64,000 nucleotides of DNA from positions 1-64,000 of the forward strand of contig NZ_JAGGPK010000006.1 in the NCBI RefSeq assembly GCF_018613855.1, given 5' to 3'. The stretch comes from Arthrobacter sp. ISL-30 (GTDB lineage: Bacteria; Actinomycetota; Actinomycetes; Actinomycetales; Micrococcaceae). Below the pieces are notes generated by a model. The model was not told the origin of the DNA and did no database searches. It was given only the letters and a program-made list of their open reading frames with translations. Made by a program: the position numbers and the translations under genes. This document shows, piece after piece, positions 42,180 through 51,533 of the stretch. Position 1 is the first letter of the stretch. Every line of letters starts with the position of its first letter.

Positions 42180-43865
42180 TTACCGCAGCCGGTTGTCTCC
42201 GGGCTGCCATACCCGGAACCACCGGTAGCCGTAGGGCTCCAGGTCCAGGCTGAAGGAGCCGTCCTCGGACAGTTCGACATTACGGTTGCCCAACAGGTCC
42301 AGGAGGACGGCGTCCTTGGGAAGCTTGGGGTGGCCGGAGTCAAGGTTGAGGCCGCCTTCCACAGTTGCCTCCTCCGGGCTGAAATTGTGTGCCAGCACCA
42401 TGACCGAGTCCTGCCAGTTGCAGCTGTGCAACAGCACGGAGGTGGCCCGCTGTTTCAGCACTTCGAAGCGGCCCCAACCCAGCTCTGGGCAGGCCCGGTA
42501 ACGCTGGATCAGGCGCGCCATGAAGTGCCACAGCGAGTTCGGATCACGCATGGCCTTCGCCGCGTTGACGTTGTCCGGGCCGAACTCGCCTTCCACAAGC
42601 CGGGCTATGAGCCGATCGGCCGGGGCGTCGGAGAAGCCGGCGTTCCTGCCGTCGGTCCATTGCATCGGGGTGCGGACCGCGGAACGGCCGGGCTGCTCCA
42701 GGTTCTCGCCCATGCCGATCTCCTCGCCGTAGAACAGGGTGGGAGTGCCGGGCAGGCTGAAGAGCAGCGAGTAGACCATGCGCACCCGGTCCGGGTCGCC
42801 GTCGAGCATTGAGGGCAGGCGACGGCGCAGGCCGCGGCCGTAGAGCTGCATGTCCTTGTCTGCTCCGAAGGCGGCGAACACCTCAGCGCGTTCGTCGTCG
42901 CTGAGCTTGTCCAAGGTGAGTTCGTCATGGTTGCGTACGAACATGGCCCACTGGTTATCGGTGTGGATGGGAGGACGCCCGGACAGCACCTTGGCCAGCG
43001 GCCGGGCGTCCTGCCGCGCAAGGGCCAGGTACATGGATTGCATCGCCATGAAGTCGAACATCATGGTGAGCTCGCCGCCGTCGACCCCGAAATACTTCAG
43101 CTGCTCCTTGTAGGGCAGGTTCACCTCACCGAGGAAAATGGCGCCGCCCTCACGGCGGTTGATGAAGCGACGCAGCGCGCTCAAGTACTCGTGCGGCTCT
43201 GCGTCGCCGTCGTTGGGCTGGCCCTCCGTCTCCAGGAAGAACGGGACCGCGTCCAGTCGGAAGCCGTCCAGGCCCAGCTGAAGCCAGACGCCCATGGCCT
43301 TGGCGATCTCGTCCCGGACCTTCGGATTGGCGATGTTCAGGTCAGGCTGGTGCTTCGCGAAGCGGTGCAGGTACCACTCCCCGCTGGCCTCGTCCTTGGT
43401 CCAGATGGAGTCCTGCTCACCCGGAAACACCACCTGCTTCGAGGTGTCGGGCGGAGTGTCCTTTCGCCACACGTAGTAGTCCCGGTACGGGTTGTCCAAC
43501 GACTTGCGGGCCTCCTGGAACCACGGATGCTGGTCCGAGGTGTGGTTGATGACGAAGTCGGCGATCACGCGCATGCCGCGGTCCTTCACGCTGCGGATGA
43601 ATTCCACCACGTCGCCCAGCGTCCCCAGTTTCGGATCCACGCCGTAGAAGTCGGTGATGTCGTAGCCGTCGTCCCGGTCCGGCGAGGGATAGAAGGGCAT
43701 GAGCCAGACGCACGTCACTCCCAAGGCCGCCAGGTAATCCACCCGCTGAATCAGGCCGCCGAAGTCTCCGCAGCCATCCCCGTCATGGTCGGAGAAGGTT
43801 TCCGGGTCCAGGCAATAGACGATTGCGTTCTTCCACCAGAGGTCCGAGGTTTGCGAAATCCTCAT
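42180..43865 (-). CDS. GH13 alpha-amylase/trehalose synthase-like enzyme
   Basis: A 561-aa GH13 enzyme. The catalytic barrel has D205 nucleophile ('GFRLDAVPFF'), E247 acid/base ('FLGEVNL') and H313-D314 ('RNHDELT'), with early 'VIADFVINHTSDQHPWF'. It should act on alpha-glucosidic bonds of maltose or short maltooligosaccharides, as a glucosidase or a trehalose synthase-like transglycosylase. It overlaps the upstream LLM oxidoreductase by 4 bp, so both are translated together. No signal peptide, hence cytoplasmic. Confidence 0.88.
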   Translation of the reverse strand: MRISQTSDLWWKNAIVYCLDPETFSDHDGDGCGDFGGLIQRVDYLAALGVTCVWLMPFYPSPDRDDGYDITDFYGVDPKLGTLGDVVEFIRSVKDRGMRVIADFVINHTSDQHPWFQEARKSLDNPYRDYYVWRKDTPPDTSKQVVFPGEQDSIWTKDEASGEWYLHRFAKHQPDLNIANPKVRDEIAKAMGVWLQLGLDGFRLDAVPFFLETEGQPNDGDAEPHEYLSALRRFINRREGGAIFLGEVNLPYKEQLKYFGVDGGELTMMFDFMAMQSMYLALARQDARPLAKVLSGRPPIHTDNQWAMFVRNHDELTLDKLSDDERAEVFAAFGADKDMQLYGRGLRRRLPSMLDGDPDRVRMVYSLLFSLPGTPTLFYGEEIGMGENLEQPGRSAVRTPMQWTDGRNAGFSDAPADRLIARLVEGEFGPDNVNAAKAMRDPNSLWHFMARLIQRYRACPELGWGRFEVLKQRATSVLLHSCNWQDSVMVLAHNFSPEEATVEGGLNLDSGHPKLPKDAVLLDLLGNRNVELSEDGSFSLDLEPYGYRWFRVWQPGDNRLR

Positions 43866-44908
43866 CCGGCCGCCTTCCGGCTGGTCGGTTCCGGGCCCAC
43901 GGGTTCCGGGCTGGCGAATTCCGCGGAGGCCTGCTGCCTGGAGCCTGCCTCATGCCGGACTTGCGGGAGTACGTTTTCGGCGAAGGCCTCGATGAAAGGC
44001 TGCTGATGCTGGCCCACGAAGTGCAGGTAAAGCTCGTCAAAGCCAATCCCGAGGTATTCGCCCAGCCAGTCCACGTGTTGACTGGTGCTGGCGGAGATGT
44101 TGGCCGAGCGGCGGAGCTGCTCTTCCGACACGTAGGTGCTAATGCCGTCGAAGTGCCCGGTCGACGGGAGGTCGTAGCTGACCTCGGCCGGGAATACGTT
44201 GGTCCGCCACTGCTCGTGCGCGATGCCCACGGCCTCTGCTTCAGTGCTGGCCCAAGAGAGGTGGACCTGGAGGATCGCCTTCCCGCGTCCCCCGGAACTG
44301 CGGTACGCCCCCAGGAGTTCCCGCAGGGTGTCGGGTTCCTGGTTAACCGTGATGATGCCGTCTGCCCAGGCTGCAGCGCGCCTGGCTGTTGCCACAGACA
44401 GTGCCGGGACAAGAAGCGGCGGCTTGATATCCGGGATGTCCCACAGCCTGGCCTGGTGCACGGTGACGGTCCCCGCGTGGGTGACTTCATCGCCGTCGTG
44501 CAGTTGCCGGATGATCCGCACGCACTCCTCGAGCCGCAGCTGCCGTTCCTCCTTGGCCGGCCAGCCGTCGCCGGTGATGTGCTCGTTCATGAATTCACCG
44601 CTGCCTGGGGCCATCCAGAACCTGCCCGGAAACATGCTGGCCAGGGTGGCTGACGCGTGCGCGATGACGACGGGGTGATACCGCTGGCCAGGAGCCGTAA
44701 CCACTCCGAAACGCAGACTGGTGGTGGCAAGGGCCGCCCCCAGCCAGGACCAGGCGAAACCGGAATGCCCCTGCCGGGCGGACCATGGTTCGAGGTGGTC
44801 TGAGCACATCGCGGCGTCGAATCCGGCCTGCTCGGCCAATTGGACGTCCTTGAGGAGCCGTGCGGGGCCGATCTGTTCATGGGAAGCGTGAAACCCGATG
44901 GTCGCCAT
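43862..44908 (-). CDS. LLM-class flavin-dependent oxidoreductase
   Basis: A 348-aa luciferase-like TIM barrel. It starts 'MATIGFHASHEQIGPARLLKDVQLAEQAGFDAAMCSDH', then 'RFGVVTAPGQRYHPVVIAHASATLASMFPGRFWMAPGSGEFMNEHITG'. This matches the F420/FMN-dependent family that has no proven substrate (TIGR03885-like, from memory). It oxidises a small molecule with a flavin cofactor. It is coupled to the GH13 gene; a pairing of this type occurs in other actinobacteria but the functional link is unknown. Confidence 0.84.
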   Translation of the reverse strand: MATIGFHASHEQIGPARLLKDVQLAEQAGFDAAMCSDHLEPWSARQGHSGFAWSWLGAALATTSLRFGVVTAPGQRYHPVVIAHASATLASMFPGRFWMAPGSGEFMNEHITGDGWPAKEERQLRLEECVRIIRQLHDGDEVTHAGTVTVHQARLWDIPDIKPPLLVPALSVATARRAAAWADGIITVNQEPDTLRELLGAYRSSGGRGKAILQVHLSWASTEAEAVGIAHEQWRTNVFPAEVSYDLPSTGHFDGISTYVSEEQLRRSANISASTSQHVDWLGEYLGIGFDELYLHFVGQHQQPFIEAFAENVLPQVRHEAGSRQQASAEFASPEPVGPEPTSRKAAG

Positions 44909-45017
44909 CGTTAAGGTCTACCGAAGACTGCTTCGGCTGTCGAGGGTTCCTCCGGCCATGCGGCCGGGCCTATCCTGAAACCGCCAGCTCCCCTGAGGAT
45001 TGAATCGAGGTTGAGCC

Positions 45018-45365
45018 ATGACGGTGAAACTCAACAAAAAAGCCTACGAGCACGCCAAGAGCCTGATCCGCGACAACAAGTTCGTCACCGACAGCCGGGA
45101 TGACTGGAGCGAGCATGCGCCCTCAACGCAGGAGGAGAGCAAGTTCCTGGACAAGAATGGGCAAGCGGACTATTCCAAGTGGTACCTGGGCGTAGATGAC
45201 GAACACCGCGAGGACCAAAAAGGGCACTACAAATTCCCGTACGGGGACTTCAAGAAGATCCATCGTTGCGCGGTTATCTCCGGCGAAAGCCGGGCAAGCC
45301 AGAACAATTACCAGGACATTCGGGACGCGCTCGGGGACCTGCTCAAGAGGATCGACAACAGCTGA
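45018..45365 (+). CDS. Conserved hypothetical protein, 115 aa
   Basis: A hydrophilic helical protein, rich in Lys, Asp and Glu: 'LNKKAYEHAKSLIRDNKFVTDSRDDWSEHAPSTQEESKFLDKNGQADYSKWYLGVD...YKFPYGDFKKIHRCAVIS...NNYQDIRDALGDLL'. The pattern is familiar from small proteins of unknown function in actinobacteria and other bacteria. No catalytic site recognised. The ATG is preceded by a weak site ('GAGGTTGAGCC'). Confidence 0.78.
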   Translation: MTVKLNKKAYEHAKSLIRDNKFVTDSRDDWSEHAPSTQEESKFLDKNGQADYSKWYLGVDDEHREDQKGHYKFPYGDFKKIHRCAVISGESRASQNNYQDIRDALGDLLKRIDNS

Positions 45366-45409
45366 GCAGGCTTCGCGCCCGCAAGCGCCCCGCGCCGCGT
45401 TACAGGCTC

Positions 45410-45447
45410 CGCGCCCCGTTGATCTGCATCGATCAGCGCGGGGCGCG
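45410..45447 (+). terminator. Hairpin terminator candidate
   Basis: CGCGCCCCG (45410-45418) pairs with CGGGGCGCG (45439-45447), with an inner TGATC/GATCA stem. It lies 45 bp after the 115-aa gene. No T-run follows, as is common for actinobacterial terminators. Confidence 0.6.
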
Positions 45448-45510
45448 AGTCTTGCCTGCCGATTCTGCGTTCCGGCAGGTTCCCTCTGAAAGTTGCCTCA
45501 GCAGCCGACG

Positions 45511-45672
45511 CTAAGGAACCCTCGGGCCCCTGCGCCCGAACACCCAGCCAAGGACGGCCAGGATCAGCAGGATGATCCCCACCCAGAGCAGGAAATTAAG
45601 GGCCTGGTTGAAGCCTCCGACCAAGAGCAGGAGGATCGCGATGACACCGGCGATAATCAACAATGAATTCAT
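45511..45672 (-). CDS. Small two-helix membrane protein, 53 aa
   Basis: The ATG at 45672 follows AAAGGAT. The product has two hydrophobic segments: 'LLIIAGVIAILLLLVGGF' and 'FLLWVGIILLILAVLGWVF', then a basic tail 'GRRGPRVP'. It is a likely small stress-type membrane protein; similar small proteins accompany CsbD genes in actinobacteria. Function unknown. Confidence 0.75.
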   Translation of the reverse strand: MNSLLIIAGVIAILLLLVGGFNQALNFLLWVGIILLILAVLGWVFGRRGPRVP

Positions 45673-45819
45673 TTTCAGCGCATCCTTTCGGGATATACGC
45701 GAGTTTGTGTTGAATGCGGCCGATCCCGGCTTCGACCGCGGATGGCAGGCGCCGCTGTAGCGGGCTGCCTATGAGGTGGGTCAGCAATAATCCTGCTGAC
45801 CCTGCCACTGCTGCCGATG

Positions 45820-46017
45820 TTAGTCCCGGTCTACTGCGTCCTTGACGTCCTCGGCCGCATCTTTGGCCTTGTCGCCTGACTGCTTCAGGTTCGCCTTCGC
45901 TTGTTCGGCTTCGCCTTCGGCTTCCATGCGTGGGTTATCGGTGGCCTCTCCGACTTTGTCCTTGACCTTGCCCGCGGCTTCTTCAGCAGCATGTTCCATC
46001 TTGTCGCCAAGTCCCAT
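45820..46017 (-). CDS. CsbD family stress protein
   Basis: A 65-aa all-hydrophilic protein: 'MGLGDKMEHAAEEAAGKVKDKVGEATDNPRMEAEGEAEQAKANLKQSGDKAKDAAEDVKD', which has the CsbD pattern of a short repeated helical motif. CsbD belongs to the sigma-B general stress regulon in Bacillus; its biochemical role is unknown. GGGAGG precedes the ATG. Confidence 0.9.
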   Translation of the reverse strand: MGLGDKMEHAAEEAAGKVKDKVGEATDNPRMEAEGEAEQAKANLKQSGDKAKDAAEDVKDAVDRD

Positions 46018-46547
46018 GGTGTTCCTCCCTGGTATTCGACAGCCCCGCGCGGGTCCCGCGTGGGGACACTTTCATGATATTCATTCGCTAGCCGGGCGTA
46101 TATGGGTTGGCTAGGCGGTGCTTGCCGCAGCCGGAGGCTCGCTGGGGGTTTAGGAAGGGGAGCAGCACAAAGCCGACGACGGGTACGCACGGCAAACTGG
46201 GGGGTGTTGCCGCGCTTCGCCGCCGTCGACCTCTTTAATTTTACGTCTAGTAACCGCAAGTTGTACGGCCTGAGCCTTGTCATTTGCGCAAGCTCTACTG
46301 GAACTCCCGGCCCTTTGACCAGGCTTTAGTGACGCAAACTTCGGCGCGTAGTACTTCACCGATCTATTGACACCCTTTGTGATGCCTGTCATATTTTCCA
46401 GTACGCACTATGCGCACCTGTTGTGTAATACGCGATTCAGAAGAAAGATTCCTCGATTCACACGATGCGCCCGCGACCAGCTTCTCGATGAAGGAACGGG
46501 CCGGTGTCGACACGCCACCCGCACGACGTACAAGGAGACTTTGCAGC
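46018..46547. other. Intergenic region, 530 bp, with candidate promoter
   Basis: Between csbD (minus) and the choline cluster (plus). It becomes AT-richer from about 46220 to 46470. Contains the promoter candidate below. No gene supported; open frames here lack ribosome sites and normal composition. Confidence 0.55.
46367..46395 (+). promoter_or_regulatory. Candidate sigma-70 promoter of the choline/C1 cluster
   Basis: TTGACA at 46367-46372, 17 bp, then CATATT at 46390-46395. It lies about 150 bp upstream of the first gene, in an AT-rich stretch. The -35 is a perfect match; the -10 matches the TATAAT consensus at 4 of 6. Confidence 0.6.
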
Positions 46548-48177
46548 ATGACAGAGACTAACTACGACTACGTCATCGTAGGTGGGGGAAGTGCCGGCTC
46601 CGTGCTGGCCAACCGCTTGAGCGCAGGAGGCACGCACAGCGTCCTGGTTCTGGAAGCGGGACGCAGCGACTACCCCTGGGATCTGTTCATTCAGATGCCG
46701 GATTGCCCACGCCCGCGGCAAGGTACTCGGTGGGTCAAGCTCCATCAACGGCATGATCTTCCAGCGCGGAAATCCCCTTGACTATGAGCGCTGGGGAGCC
46801 GAGAACGGCATGGAGACCTGGGACTTCGCACATTGCCTTCCCTACTTCAACCGTATGGAGAACGCCCTCGCGGCAGATCCGGACGATGAACTCCGCGGGC
46901 ATGACGGTCCGCTGGTCCTGGAGCGCGGACCTGCCACCAAGCCGCTCTTCCAGGCCTTCTTCAAGGCGGCCCAGGAGGCCGGCTACCCTCTGACGGATGA
47001 CGTCAACGGTTACCGCCAGGAAGGTTTCGCCGCTTTCGACCGGAACGTCCACAAAGGCCAGCGCCTCTCCGCTTCCCGGGCCCACATCCGGCCCAACGCC
47101 GGCCGACCCAACCTGACCGTCCTTACCCGAGCCCTTGTCACCAAGGTCAACTTCAAGGGCAACGTGGCCACGGGTGTCACCTACCGCCGGAACGGCAGGA
47201 CCCACGTCGTCAACGCCGGCGAGGTCATCCTGTCCGGCGGTGCCATCAACACCCCCCAGCTGCTCCAACTCTCCGGCGTGGGCGAGGCCGCACACCTGAA
47301 GTCCCTCGGGATCAAACCCGTGGTCAACCTTCCCGGCGTTGGTGAAAACCTGCAGGACCACCTCGAGGTCTACATCCAGCACGCCTGTACCCAGCCAGTG
47401 TCCATGCAGCCCAACCTGGATCTGTGGCGCTACCCGCTCATTGGACTGCAGTGGATCCTTGGCCGCAAGGGCCCCGCAGCAACCAACCACTTCGAAGGCG
47501 GAGGCTTCGTCCGCTCCAATGAAGAGGTCGCCTATCCGAACCTCATGTTCCACTTCCTCCCTGTCGCCGTACGGTACGACGGCCAGAAGGCGGACGCGAA
47601 GCACGGCTACCAGGTGCACATCGGTCCCATGTATTCGGACGCCCGCGGCAGCCTTAAGATCAAGTCCACCGATCCCACGGTCTACCCGTCCATGCTGTTC
47701 AACTACCTCTCCACAGAGCAGGACCGCCGCGAATGGGTGGAGGCAATCCACGTGGCACGGGACATTCTCGGCCAGTCCGCTATGGGCCCCTTCAACGGCG
47801 GCGAACTATCGCCGGGCCGGGCAGTCCAGACCGACGCCGAAATCCTTGACTGGGTTGCCCGCGACGCCGAAACGGCCCTGCACCCTTCGTGCACCGCGAA
47901 GATGGGCCCGGAATCGGATCCGATGGCGGTCGTGAACCCGCTGGACATGAGCGTCCACGGCACTCGCGGCCTCCGCGTGGTGGACGCCTCGGCCATGCCC
48001 TACGTGACCAACGGCAACATCTATGCCCCCGTCATGATGCTCGCCGAAAAAGCGGCCGACCTCATCGCCGGAAAGACCCCGCTTGCGCCCCAGCACGCCG
48101 AGTTCTACCGCCACGGCGTCAGCCCGCTTGACGGGAACGGCAGCACTGCTCCCGAATCCGTAACGGCAAAAGGCTAG
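46548..48177 (+). pseudogene. betA: GMC oxidoreductase/choline dehydrogenase, disrupted by internal deletion
   Basis: The 5' frame from 46548 (AAGGAGA site) encodes the FAD motif '[19 protein letters not shown]' and continues to about 46697 ('WDLFIQMP'). The rest of the enzyme is in another frame: from 46699 '[33 protein letters not shown]' through to '[30 protein letters not shown]'. Intact homologues have about 30 residues between these parts (the segment after 'MP' including the 'F-Y-D-W' region). So roughly 90-100 bp, not a multiple of three, is missing at 46698-46701. Unless the deletion is a sequence or assembly error, no full choline dehydrogenase is made. A start at 46753 could give a fragment without the FAD nucleotide motif. 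Confidence 0.82.
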
Positions 48178-48186
48178 GGGCCGGAA

Positions 48187-49707
48187 ATGACGATAGATAC
48201 TGAGCTCAAGCTGGCCAGGGGCGTCTATCGCGACGGCGAGTGGTCGCCGTCGTTCGCGGACCACACCCGCACCATCAGCTGCCCGGCCGACGGAACTGAA
48301 GTAGCCGTCGTCGCTGAGGGGACTGCGGCGGACGCCGAGGCAGCGGTGGCCAGCGCCCGGCGCGCCTTCGACGACGGCGACTGGCCGCGAACCGCTGAAA
48401 AGGAGCGCGGGCAAGTCCTGCAGCGGGTGGCCGAAATCCTTGAGCGGGACAAGGCCGCCTACGCCACGGCCGAGGCGCTCGACACCGGGAAGCGCTATGT
48501 AGAGGCCGAATACGACATCGACGACGTCATCGCCTGCTTCCGGTACTACGCCGGCATTGCCGGTACCGACGCTGGAAGGGTGATCGACACCGGGAACCCG
48601 GATGCCATAAGCAGGGTGGTGCACATGCCCGTGGGCGTCTGCGGACTCATCACCCCGTGGAACTATCCCTTGCTCCAGGTGTCCTGGAAAGTGGCCCCGG
48701 CACTCCTCGCCGGAAACACTTTCGTCCTCAAACCCAGTGAGCTGACGCCCTCCACGGCCGTACTGCTCATGGACACACTAAGCGAAGCCGGTGTCCCTGC
48801 CGGCGTCGCGAACCTCGTGACGGGTACCGGCCCGGAAGTAGGTGCTGTCCTCAGCACCGATCCTCGAGTGGACCTCGTCTCGTTTACCGGCGGCCTGGCC
48901 ACCGGAAAACGCATTATGGCGGCAGCGGCAGGCACAGTGAAGCGGGTCGCCCTGGAATTGGGCGGCAAGAACCCCAACATCGTCTTTGCCGACGCCGACC
49001 GGGACGCCGCCGTCGATTTCGCCCTCACCGCGATTTTCCTGCACTCCGGGCAGGTCTGCTCTGCGGGCGCACGCCTGATCGTCGAAGAATCCATCCACGA
49101 CGAGTTTGTGGCCGAGGTGGCACGCCGGGCACGCGAGATCCGGCTGGGCGGGCCCTTCGATGAGCACGCCGAGACCGGTCCGCTGATTTCCTTCGCCCAC
49201 CGGGACAAGGTGCACGCTTACGTCCAGGCAGGAGTGGCGGAAGGAGCGCAGCTTGTCTGCGGCGGCGTTATCCCGGATGACCCGGCGCTCGCCGGCGGCA
49301 GCTACTACCCGCCCACCATCCTGGACGGCTGTAACAGTGCGATGAGCGTGGTGCAGGAGGAATCCTTCGGTCCAGTGCTCACGGTGGAAACATTTTCCAC
49401 AGAGGGCGAGGCCATCAAGCTGGCCAACGACACCGTCTACGGCCTGGCCGGCGCGGTCTGGACCAGCGATGCCTCCCGTGCGCAACGCGTGGCGCAGGCA
49501 CTGCGGCACGGCACGGTCTGGATCAACGACTACCACCCCTACGTGCCGCAGGCCGAGTGGGGAGGCTTCGGACAGTCCGGCAACGGACGGGAACTGGGAG
49601 CACTCGGTCTGGCCGAGTACCGGGAAACCAAGCACATCTGGCAGAACACCCGGCCCGGTCCCGGCGGCTGGTTTGGCTCTTCAGGGCCAGGTCAGGTGCA
49701 GGGTTAG
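48187..49707 (+). CDS. betB: Betaine aldehyde dehydrogenase
   Basis: A 506-aa NAD-dependent aldehyde dehydrogenase. Catalytic C291 ('GQVCSAGARL'), general base E257 ('ALELGGKNPN') and N159 ('TPWNYPL') are present, with the cofactor loop 'FTGGLATGKRI'. Position after a choline-type GMC enzyme supports betaine aldehyde as substrate (to glycine betaine), but other amino aldehydes are possible. It is 9 bp after the betA coding frame. Intact. Confidence 0.87.
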   Translation: MTIDTELKLARGVYRDGEWSPSFADHTRTISCPADGTEVAVVAEGTAADAEAAVASARRAFDDGDWPRTAEKERGQVLQRVAEILERDKAAYATAEALDTGKRYVEAEYDIDDVIACFRYYAGIAGTDAGRVIDTGNPDAISRVVHMPVGVCGLITPWNYPLLQVSWKVAPALLAGNTFVLKPSELTPSTAVLLMDTLSEAGVPAGVANLVTGTGPEVGAVLSTDPRVDLVSFTGGLATGKRIMAAAAGTVKRVALELGGKNPNIVFADADRDAAVDFALTAIFLHSGQVCSAGARLIVEESIHDEFVAEVARRAREIRLGGPFDEHAETGPLISFAHRDKVHAYVQAGVAEGAQLVCGGVIPDDPALAGGSYYPPTILDGCNSAMSVVQEESFGPVLTVETFSTEGEAIKLANDTVYGLAGAVWTSDASRAQRVAQALRHGTVWINDYHPYVPQAEWGGFGQSGNGRELGALGLAEYRETKHIWQNTRPGPGGWFGSSGPGQVQG

Positions 49708-49858
49708 GACGAGCATTACCGGCTAGGCATCACCAAGGGGGAAACCGGTCGGGAGAACGCTTCGCAACGACGCGACGCCCAGCTCCCGACCGTGGATAAC
49801 GCCGTCGCCATCTACGGCGCCGGCCTTCACCATCGTGCTATTCGACTTAGGAGCTCAG

Positions 49859-51472
49859 ATGTTAGAACCCAAAAAGAGTGCTGACTCCAGCGGCATGGAC
49901 GAGTTTGGCTACGCCCAGACTCTTGACCGCAGCATCGGCAAGTTTGCCAGCTTCGCCGCCGGCGTCAGCTACATCTCCATCCTCACCGGCGTTTTCCAGC
50001 TTTTCTACTTCGGTTTCTCCACAGCCGGTCCGGCCTACGCCTGGTCCTGGCCAATAGTTTTCGTGGGCCAGCTGATGGTGGCCCTGTGCTTCGCCGAACT
50101 GGCCGGCAGGTATCCGGTGGCAGGTTCGGTCTACAACTGGGCCAAGAGGCTCTCATCGGGAACCTGGTCCTGGCTTGCCGGCTGGCTTCTGCTCATTTCC
50201 TCCATGGTGGCTCTTGGAGCAGTGGCCCTCGCGCTGCAGATCACCCTGCCGCAAATCTGGTCGGGCTTCCAGATCATTGGTGACGGCACGGGGCAGTACG
50301 ACTTCGCGATCAACGGCGTCCTGCTGGCCAGCATCATGATCGGCATCTCCACCCTGATCAATGCCTTCGGCGTGAAGCTCATGACCAGGATCAACAGCAT
50401 CGGCGTGTTCGTCGAGCTGGCAGCAGCAGTTCTCATGATCCTGGCCCTGGCCTGGCACGTCGTGAGGGGGCCCGAAGTCCTCTTCGACACCACAGGTTTT
50501 GGCGAGGAACATCCCCTGGGCTTCTTCGGGGTTTTCCTTATCGCGGCTATGGCTTCCGGCTACGTGATGTACGGCTTCGACACCGCCAGCTCGCTCGGCG
50601 AGGAAACGAAAGATCCCAAGAAGACTGCTCCGAAGGCCATCCTCCGCGCCGTCACCGCGTCCTTCCTGCTGGGCGGACTCCTTCTGCTCGGCGGAATCCT
50701 GGCCGCTCCGGACCTCAGCGACCCCAAGATCGGTGCCGCCGACGGAGGCCTTCAGTACATCGTGCTCTCGGTATTGGGCGGCCCCTTCGGCAAGGCCTTC
50801 CTGGTCTGCATCGTGGTGGCCGTTGTGGTCTGCACCCTGGCCGTCCATGCCGCCGCCATCCGCATGATGTTCGCCATGGCCCGCGACAACAACCTGCCGT
50901 TCAGCCGGCAGCTCGGCAAAGTGGACCCGGTCCGGAAGACTCCGACCGTTGCGGCTATCGTCATTGGGGTCCTCGCCATCATTCCCCTGATCGTCAACAT
51001 CATGCAGCCGGCGATCTTCACCATCATGTCCAGCATCAGCATTGTCCTGATCTACCTGTCCTACCTGCTGGTCACCGTGCCGCTACTGCGGAAGCGATTC
51101 CTGAAGAAGTGGCCGCTGGCCGACGACGGTACGGAACCCGGCTTCAGCCTGGGCAAGTGGGGCGTCCTGGTGAACATCCTGGCCGTGCTGTGGGGCGGAG
51201 CCATGACGGTGAACCTGATCTGGCCCCGTCCGGAGATCTACAACTCCGTACCGCCCTTTGCGTGGTACCTCCAGTGGGGCGGCGTCATTTTCGTCGGGGC
51301 AGTCATCATTGGTGGCGTGCTGCTCTACCGCCTAAAGCTCAGGCACCAGACGGGCGTCCTGGCGGAGCACGCCGCCGCGGTGGCAGCCCACCCCTCGTCC
51401 AGCGCGGAAGCCGCCCCGCAGAAACCAGCCGGGCCCCAAGAAGAAACCGTCGAGCCGCAACGAGTCAGCTAG
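49859..51472 (+). CDS. APC family permease (choline/amine type)
   Basis: A 537-aa protein with about 12 membrane helices. It starts with 'SIGKFASFAAGVSYISILTGVFQLFYFGFSTAGP', then the 'GYVMYGFDTASSLGEETKDPKKTAPKAI' motif of amino acid/choline permeases. The C-terminus is a long hydrophilic tail of ~45 residues. The start 49859 follows TAGGAG. In this context it is likely to import choline, betaine or ethanolamine, but the substrate cannot be told from sequence. Upstream gap of 151 bp to betB. Confidence 0.87.
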   Translation: MLEPKKSADSSGMDEFGYAQTLDRSIGKFASFAAGVSYISILTGVFQLFYFGFSTAGPAYAWSWPIVFVGQLMVALCFAELAGRYPVAGSVYNWAKRLSSGTWSWLAGWLLLISSMVALGAVALALQITLPQIWSGFQIIGDGTGQYDFAINGVLLASIMIGISTLINAFGVKLMTRINSIGVFVELAAAVLMILALAWHVVRGPEVLFDTTGFGEEHPLGFFGVFLIAAMASGYVMYGFDTASSLGEETKDPKKTAPKAILRAVTASFLLGGLLLLGGILAAPDLSDPKIGAADGGLQYIVLSVLGGPFGKAFLVCIVVAVVVCTLAVHAAAIRMMFAMARDNNLPFSRQLGKVDPVRKTPTVAAIVIGVLAIIPLIVNIMQPAIFTIMSSISIVLIYLSYLLVTVPLLRKRFLKKWPLADDGTEPGFSLGKWGVLVNILAVLWGGAMTVNLIWPRPEIYNSVPPFAWYLQWGGVIFVGAVIIGGVLLYRLKLRHQTGVLAEHAAAVAAHPSSSAEAAPQKPAGPQEETVEPQRVS

Positions 51473-51533
51473 ATTGGCAGCGGGTGCCGTTGCCAACGAG
51501 TCCTTCGGGACTCTGGAAAGGAACACAGGGAAT

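Noticed and set aside
42927-44006. 359-aa plus-strand frame opposite the GH13 and LLM genes
   Set aside because: Runs antisense across two genes whose catalytic residues are clear; composition is atypical.
46150-46392. 80-aa minus-strand frame in the gap before the choline cluster
   Set aside because: Basic, low-complexity composition and no ribosome site.
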